A DNA stretch of 64,000 bases from Psychrobacillus vulpis. GTDB lineage: Bacteria > Bacillota > Bacilli > Bacillales_A > Planococcaceae. The translations under genes were made by a program, and so were the position numbers. The stretch spans positions 78,724 through 142,723 of the forward strand of contig NZ_VDGI01000005.1 of the NCBI RefSeq assembly GCF_006861825.1, written 5' to 3'. Positions 60,100 to 64,000 of the stretch are shown piece after piece (position 1 is the first letter of the stretch; the number at the start of each line of letters is the position of its first letter). The notes under the pieces were generated by a model. It made no database searches. It had not been told where the DNA came from and saw only the letters and a list, made by a program, of their open reading frames with translations.

Positions 60100-61080
60100 A
60101 TGAGTTATGGCAATATTACAGACGTTCCGGGGATAAAGGTAGGTAACATAGAAAACATAGAGGCACTGACAGGCTGCACGATTATCGTTGTTGAAGATGG
60201 AGCTGTTTGCGGTGTAGATGTTCGTGGATCTGCCCCAGGTACGCGGGAAACGGATTTATTGGACCCTATAAATCTAATAGAAGAAGTACATGCAGTTTCA
60301 TTGTCAGGGGGAAGTGCTTTTGGCTTAGACGCTGCCTCAGGTGTTATGCAATATCTAGAGGAGAAAGGAATTGGCTTGGATGTTGGAGTAGCTAAAGTAC
60401 CCATTGTTCCAAGTGCCGTATTATTTGATCTTCCTATTGGAAATCCAGCTATTCGCCCTGATAAGCAGATGGGATATGAAGCGGCTCAGAAAGCAGATGT
60501 AGGTTCTTTTCCTTTTGGGAATGTAGGTGCTGGATGTGGTGCAACAGTAGGTAAAATAACAGGTCCCGAAAATTGTATGAAAGGCGGATTAGGCAGTGCA
60601 TCTATAAAATTTGAAAGTGGTTTAGTTGTTGGAGCGATAGTCGCAGTAAACGCTGTTGGTGATATCAGAGATCCGGAAACGAGAGAAATACTTGCAGGTC
60701 CAATTGACCCTAAAACGGATAAAATCATTGATAGTATCCATTATTTACAAGAAAAAATATTTGCAAATGAAGTTCTACCAGGTACAAATACGACAATCGG
60801 ATTAGTTGCAGTAAATGCAAAGTTGACGAAGGCGGAGGCAAAAAAGGTTGCACAAATTACTCAAAACGCATTGGCTAGAACAATATTCCCTGTGCATACG
60901 ATGATGGATGGCGACACTGTTTTTGTTCTAGCTACTGGAGGAGAAGTATATCCAGTAGATTTCATTGGAAATATGACAGCTAAAGTGATGGAAGAAGCAA
61001 TTATTGCTGCTATAAAGGCTGCAGATAAAGTGGACGGTGTACCAAGCTACAAGAGTCGAACGCATGGAGTAATATCATAA
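60100..61080 (+). CDS. P1-family (DmpA-like) aminopeptidase
   Basis: This gene encodes 326 aa from ATG 60100 (TAGGTGTG before; frame opens at 60064). Motifs: ITDVPGIKVGN start, DVRGSAPGTRETDLLDP, SLSGGSAFGLDAASGVM, GNVGAGCGATVGK and MKGGLGSAS, where the GS pair would be the self-cleavage site giving an N-terminal Ser nucleophile as in DmpA. P1 peptidases release N-terminal residues from peptides, amides or beta-peptides. Placed between transporter genes, so its substrate is probably the imported compound. Confidence 0.9.
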   Translation: MSYGNITDVPGIKVGNIENIEALTGCTIIVVEDGAVCGVDVRGSAPGTRETDLLDPINLIEEVHAVSLSGGSAFGLDAASGVMQYLEEKGIGLDVGVAKVPIVPSAVLFDLPIGNPAIRPDKQMGYEAAQKADVGSFPFGNVGAGCGATVGKITGPENCMKGGLGSASIKFESGLVVGAIVAVNAVGDIRDPETREILAGPIDPKTDKIIDSIHYLQEKIFANEVLPGTNTTIGLVAVNAKLTKAEAKKVAQITQNALARTIFPVHTMMDGDTVFVLATGGEVYPVDFIGNMTAKVMEEAIIAAIKAADKVDGVPSYKSRTHGVIS

Positions 61081-61102
61081 ACCGAAAAAGGGGGATATTA
61101 AG

Positions 61103-62629
61103 ATGAGGGAAAACAAAAAGTGGTTAATGCTTGTCCTAATGATGTTTTGTGTTTTGATGATTAGCGCATGTTCTAGTGAAGGTGGAAATGTTGACGGAGA
61201 AAAAGCTCAAGAGATTAAAGTGAGAATAAATGATGACCCAGATTTTCTCGATCCGCATTTAGCTACTGCATCTATTTCCTACCAAATGATATTAAATATG
61301 TTTGAAGGATTATTTGCTCCAGAAACAGACGGTTCACTAAGTCCAGCAATAGCGGAGAGTTATGAACTATCTGAGGATGGACTTACTTACACTTTCAACA
61401 TTAGAGACAATGTAAAGTTTCATAATGGAAACACAGTTAAAGTGGAGGATATAACGTATACATTTGACCGATTGATGGGCACCAAAAATGGCGATCCTCT
61501 TTCATCTAATTTTAACAATGTAGCGTCCATAGAAGCTCCAGATACTGATACATTTGTGATCAAGCTGAAAGAGCCGAATTCAAACTTTCTATACTCTCTA
61601 ACAGCATTACAGTCTGCTATTATCCCTGCAAGCAATGAGGGTAAACATAATGATAATCCAATTGGAACTGGTCCATTCAAATTTGTTAAATATAGCCCAG
61701 GAGCCAATCTAGAACTAGCAAAGCATGAGGATTATTGGGACGAAAAGCTACCTTATTTAGATAAAGTAACATTTGTATTTCAATCAGATGATCAATCTGC
61801 ATTAATGGCACTGAAAGCTAAAGAGGTAGATTTGACTGGAGTACCAGCCAATCGATTAGCAGAAGTAGAAAATGATTTTAATATTCGCAAACAAAATAAC
61901 AATTCAACTTTAGTCGTTACTTTCAATCAAGAGAGAGAGCCGTTCAAAGATGTAAGAGTACGCCAAGCTATTAACTATGCAATTAATAAAGGCGATATTA
62001 TAGATGCTGTTTTCTCAGGATATGCTACACCGATCGGCTCAAATATGAGTCCAGCTATGGGAGACTATTATAAAGATGGATTACAGGATGTATATGCTAG
62101 AAATATTGAAAAGGCAAAAGAGTTACTAGCAGAAGCTGGTTATCCGGATGGTTTTAGTACGAAAATATCTGTATCGTCTCATAATGATATGTATTCAAAT
62201 ATAGCTCAAGTTATAGTGGAAAACTTAAGAGAGATTGGAATTAAAGTGGAAATTGAAGTAGTTGAATGGGGAATTTGGTTAGAACGGATTTACTTCGGAA
62301 GAGATTATGATATGACAACGATTGACTTGACTGGAAGACCTTCGGCATATGAGATTCTAAATGATTATATATCTACAAACGATAGTGAAAACTTCTTTAG
62401 ATTCAAAAATGCTGAATTCGATAAGATAATGGCAGATGTATTAAAAGAGGCAGATAGAGATAAACAAATTCAGATGTATCAACGTGCTCAAGAAATATTA
62501 AATGAAGATTCTGCTTCCGTATACATCGCGGACTATCAAGTGCTTTGGGCCTCTGATAAAGAGATTGAAGGGCTAAAAAGTTATCCATTCTGGTTCCATG
62601 ACATGTCCGAAGTGAGATTTACTGAGTAG
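61103..62629 (+). CDS. peptide ABC importer substrate-binding lipoprotein
   Basis: This gene encodes 508 aa, family-5 extracellular solute-binding protein. Lipobox LMISAC (Cys23). Conserved blocks: DDPDFLDPHLATASISYQM, ESYELSEDGLTYTFNIRDNVKFHNG, PIGTGPFKF and FKDVRVRQAINYAINKGDII. Captures the substrate outside the cell for the DppBC-DF importer. AAAAGGGGG before the ATG. Confidence 0.95.
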   Translation: MRENKKWLMLVLMMFCVLMISACSSEGGNVDGEKAQEIKVRINDDPDFLDPHLATASISYQMILNMFEGLFAPETDGSLSPAIAESYELSEDGLTYTFNIRDNVKFHNGNTVKVEDITYTFDRLMGTKNGDPLSSNFNNVASIEAPDTDTFVIKLKEPNSNFLYSLTALQSAIIPASNEGKHNDNPIGTGPFKFVKYSPGANLELAKHEDYWDEKLPYLDKVTFVFQSDDQSALMALKAKEVDLTGVPANRLAEVENDFNIRKQNNNSTLVVTFNQEREPFKDVRVRQAINYAINKGDIIDAVFSGYATPIGSNMSPAMGDYYKDGLQDVYARNIEKAKELLAEAGYPDGFSTKISVSSHNDMYSNIAQVIVENLREIGIKVEIEVVEWGIWLERIYFGRDYDMTTIDLTGRPSAYEILNDYISTNDSENFFRFKNAEFDKIMADVLKEADRDKQIQMYQRAQEILNEDSASVYIADYQVLWASDKEIEGLKSYPFWFHDMSEVRFTE

Positions 62630-62643
62630 AAGGGAAGAGAGAC

Positions 62644-63585
62644 ATGGCATACATCATTCGAAGAATCATTTTATTTGTTGTTACTATGGCAACTGTATCC
62701 CTTATCACTTTTTCTGTATTTCAAGTAATGCCTGGGGATCCAATACGTATTATGTTAGGAACGGAGGCAGATGAAACACAGGTTGAGACATTAAAAAAAC
62801 AGCTTGGATTAGATCAACCACTTCATATCCAGTATATGGATTGGGTAAAAGGATTAGTTACAGGAGATTTAGGAGACTCTATTCGTTTTTCAAGACCCGT
62901 AACAGAATTACTAGCGGATCGATTGCCTGTAACTATTTCTTTAGCTTTAATTACACTAATAATAGTCGTCATAGTTGCTATACCTCTGGGGATATTTGTA
63001 GCTAAAAGACAAAACAAATTAAGTGACGTTGTGTTCTCTTCCGTTACCCAATTAGGAATGGCAGTCCCTTCCTTTTGGCTAGGAATGTTATTAATTTTAT
63101 ATCTCGGAATGAACTTTAGTTTCTTCACTATTAGTGGGTATGTCCCTTGGACACAGAGTGTAGTTGGTGCATTAGGTGCACTATTATTACCCGCGTTAAC
63201 AATCGCCATTCCTCAAATAGCTGTTAAATTTCGTTATGTGAGAAACGCAATTTTAGAACAATTACGATTAGATTATGTGCGAACTATTAGAAGCAAAGGA
63301 ATTACAGAAAAGTTCGTCATGTATAAACATGTGCTAAGAAACTCGATGATTCCTATTCTAACTGTCTTCGGTTTAATAACTGCTGAAGTTGTGGCAGGGA
63401 CGATTATTGTAGAACAAGTATTTTCTTTACCGGGAATAGGGCAGTTATTAATTACTTCCATTAGTTATCGAGATTTTCCACTTGTTCAAGGGATAGTTAT
63501 GTACATCACTTTTGTAGTTGTTTTTATTAACTTTATAGTTGATATTTTATATTCTGTTCTCGATCCACGCATACGTTTAAATTAA
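62644..63585 (+). CDS. peptide ABC importer permease (DppB type)
   Basis: This gene encodes 313 aa, six membrane helices: YIIRRIILFVVTMATVSLITFSVFQVMPGDP start, EAA loop LRLDYVRTIRSKGITEKFVMYKHVLRNSMIPILTVFG, EQVFSLPGIGQLLITSISYRDFPLVQG end. Typical of OppB/DppB. Downstream of the binding-protein gene by 14 bp. Confidence 0.95.
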   Translation: MAYIIRRIILFVVTMATVSLITFSVFQVMPGDPIRIMLGTEADETQVETLKKQLGLDQPLHIQYMDWVKGLVTGDLGDSIRFSRPVTELLADRLPVTISLALITLIIVVIVAIPLGIFVAKRQNKLSDVVFSSVTQLGMAVPSFWLGMLLILYLGMNFSFFTISGYVPWTQSVVGALGALLLPALTIAIPQIAVKFRYVRNAILEQLRLDYVRTIRSKGITEKFVMYKHVLRNSMIPILTVFGLITAEVVAGTIIVEQVFSLPGIGQLLITSISYRDFPLVQGIVMYITFVVVFINFIVDILYSVLDPRIRLN

Positions 63586-63597
63586 GGAGGTCACCAA

Positions 63598-64000
63598 ATG
63601 AAAACACTTATGAGTCATGGGAAAAATATAAATTTAATCGTTGGCCTCCTCATTTTATCGGCTTTTTTACTACTAATGCTGTTGAGTTTTTTTTATACAC
63701 CACATGATATTAATGCCATGAATGTAGCAAATAAGTTGCGTGGACCAAGTAGTGAGTACTGGTTTGGGACAGATGAATTTGGTCGAGACATCTTTAGTAG
63801 GATTATGAAGGGAACTCAAACAGCTTTTTTTGTAGGGGCTTTAACAGTTAGTATTGGTGTTGTTTTTGGGACACTAATTGGTGGAATTGCTGGTTACGTT
63901 GGTGGCTGGGTAGATGAGGTTTTCATGAGAATTATGGATTCTTTCATGGCCTTTCCTGGTATCATTTTGGCGTTAATGTTGGTTGCCGTATTCGGTCCAG
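63598..64000 (+). CDS. peptide ABC importer permease (DppC type), cut by window end
   Basis: Starts at ATG 63598 (AAGGAGGTCAC 5 bp before) and stays open to the window edge, at least 134 codons. N-terminal membrane helix, then WFGTDEFGRDIFSRIMKGTQ, the OppC/DppC signature, and helices up to MAFPGIILALMLVAVFGP. Partner of the DppB-type permease. The operon may continue beyond the window. Confidence 0.93.
   Translation, partial: MKTLMSHGKNINLIVGLLILSAFLLLMLLSFFYTPHDINAMNVANKLRGPSSEYWFGTDEFGRDIFSRIMKGTQTAFFVGALTVSIGVVFGTLIGGIAGYVGGWVDEVFMRIMDSFMAFPGIILALMLVAVFGP

Overview
The window looks like chromosome of a low-GC, spore-forming Bacillales species, most likely in the Lysinibacillus/Psychrobacillus/Sporosarcina (Planococcaceae) group. 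The reasons are AT-rich DNA with strong GGAGG ribosome binding sites and frequent TTG/GTG starts, a spo0M gene, a YhfH-type mini zinc-ribbon gene, and a biotin locus in the order bioD-bioA-bioY-(bioB). That order is the one described for the bioDAYB operon of 'Bacillus' (Lysinibacillus) sphaericus. No rRNA, tRNA or CRISPR array was seen.

Layout. 0-12 kb is fairly ordinary chromosome: an EamA exporter, the glyoxylate shunt (aceA-aceB) with a divergent LytTR regulator, a small alarmone synthetase, and a two-component system divergent from an ABC exporter plus DUF4097 protein. 12-27 kb is patchwork: bioDAY with a perfect palindromic BirA-type operator and a broken bioB, an HTH/MFS efflux pair, a group II intron that has lost its reverse transcriptase ORF, a YtrA-like GntR/ABC operon, and an FtsX-type ABC pair of visibly different base composition. 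Six copies of a palindromic repeat (TTATTCAACTAA...TTAGTTGAATAA) are scattered here; the intron sits inside one and the bioB break abuts another. 27-35 kb holds an unusual XRE-cupin regulator / EutH-like transporter / aminopeptidase P operon, VOC and AraC genes and SDR/TetR genes, with a second short dispersed motif (GAACCGTATCA) at five places, one at the break of a truncated VOC gene.

35-46 kb carries redox and stress genes (LtrA family, FMN reductase, a [4Fe-4S]-GNAT fusion, SDRs with a TetR regulator, a second two-component system), then a decayed prophage patch (C-terminal pieces of a cytosine methyltransferase, SSB and large terminase around an intact alpha/beta hydrolase), a 21-bp tandem repeat and a truncated ogt. 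46-53 kb has a TetR/ABC antibiotic-type exporter, spo0M and three secreted or membrane proteins of unknown function. 53.4 kb to the end is one long rightward operon, preceded by a cre-like CcpA site, that joins peptide-type ABC uptake (DppD, DppF, substrate-binding lipoprotein, DppB, DppC) to two amidohydrolase/peptidase enzymes (M20 and P1/DmpA families) and three dehydrogenases (tartrate/isopropylmalate type, SDR, aldehyde dehydrogenase). It reads as an uptake-and-catabolism pathway for an amide- or peptide-linked substrate.

The most interesting items are the ORF-less group II intron inside a palindromic repeat, the EutH-like/aminopeptidase operon, the 53-64 kb catabolic operon, the hairpin family with a conserved core and changing stems, and several gene breaks that coincide with dispersed repeats.
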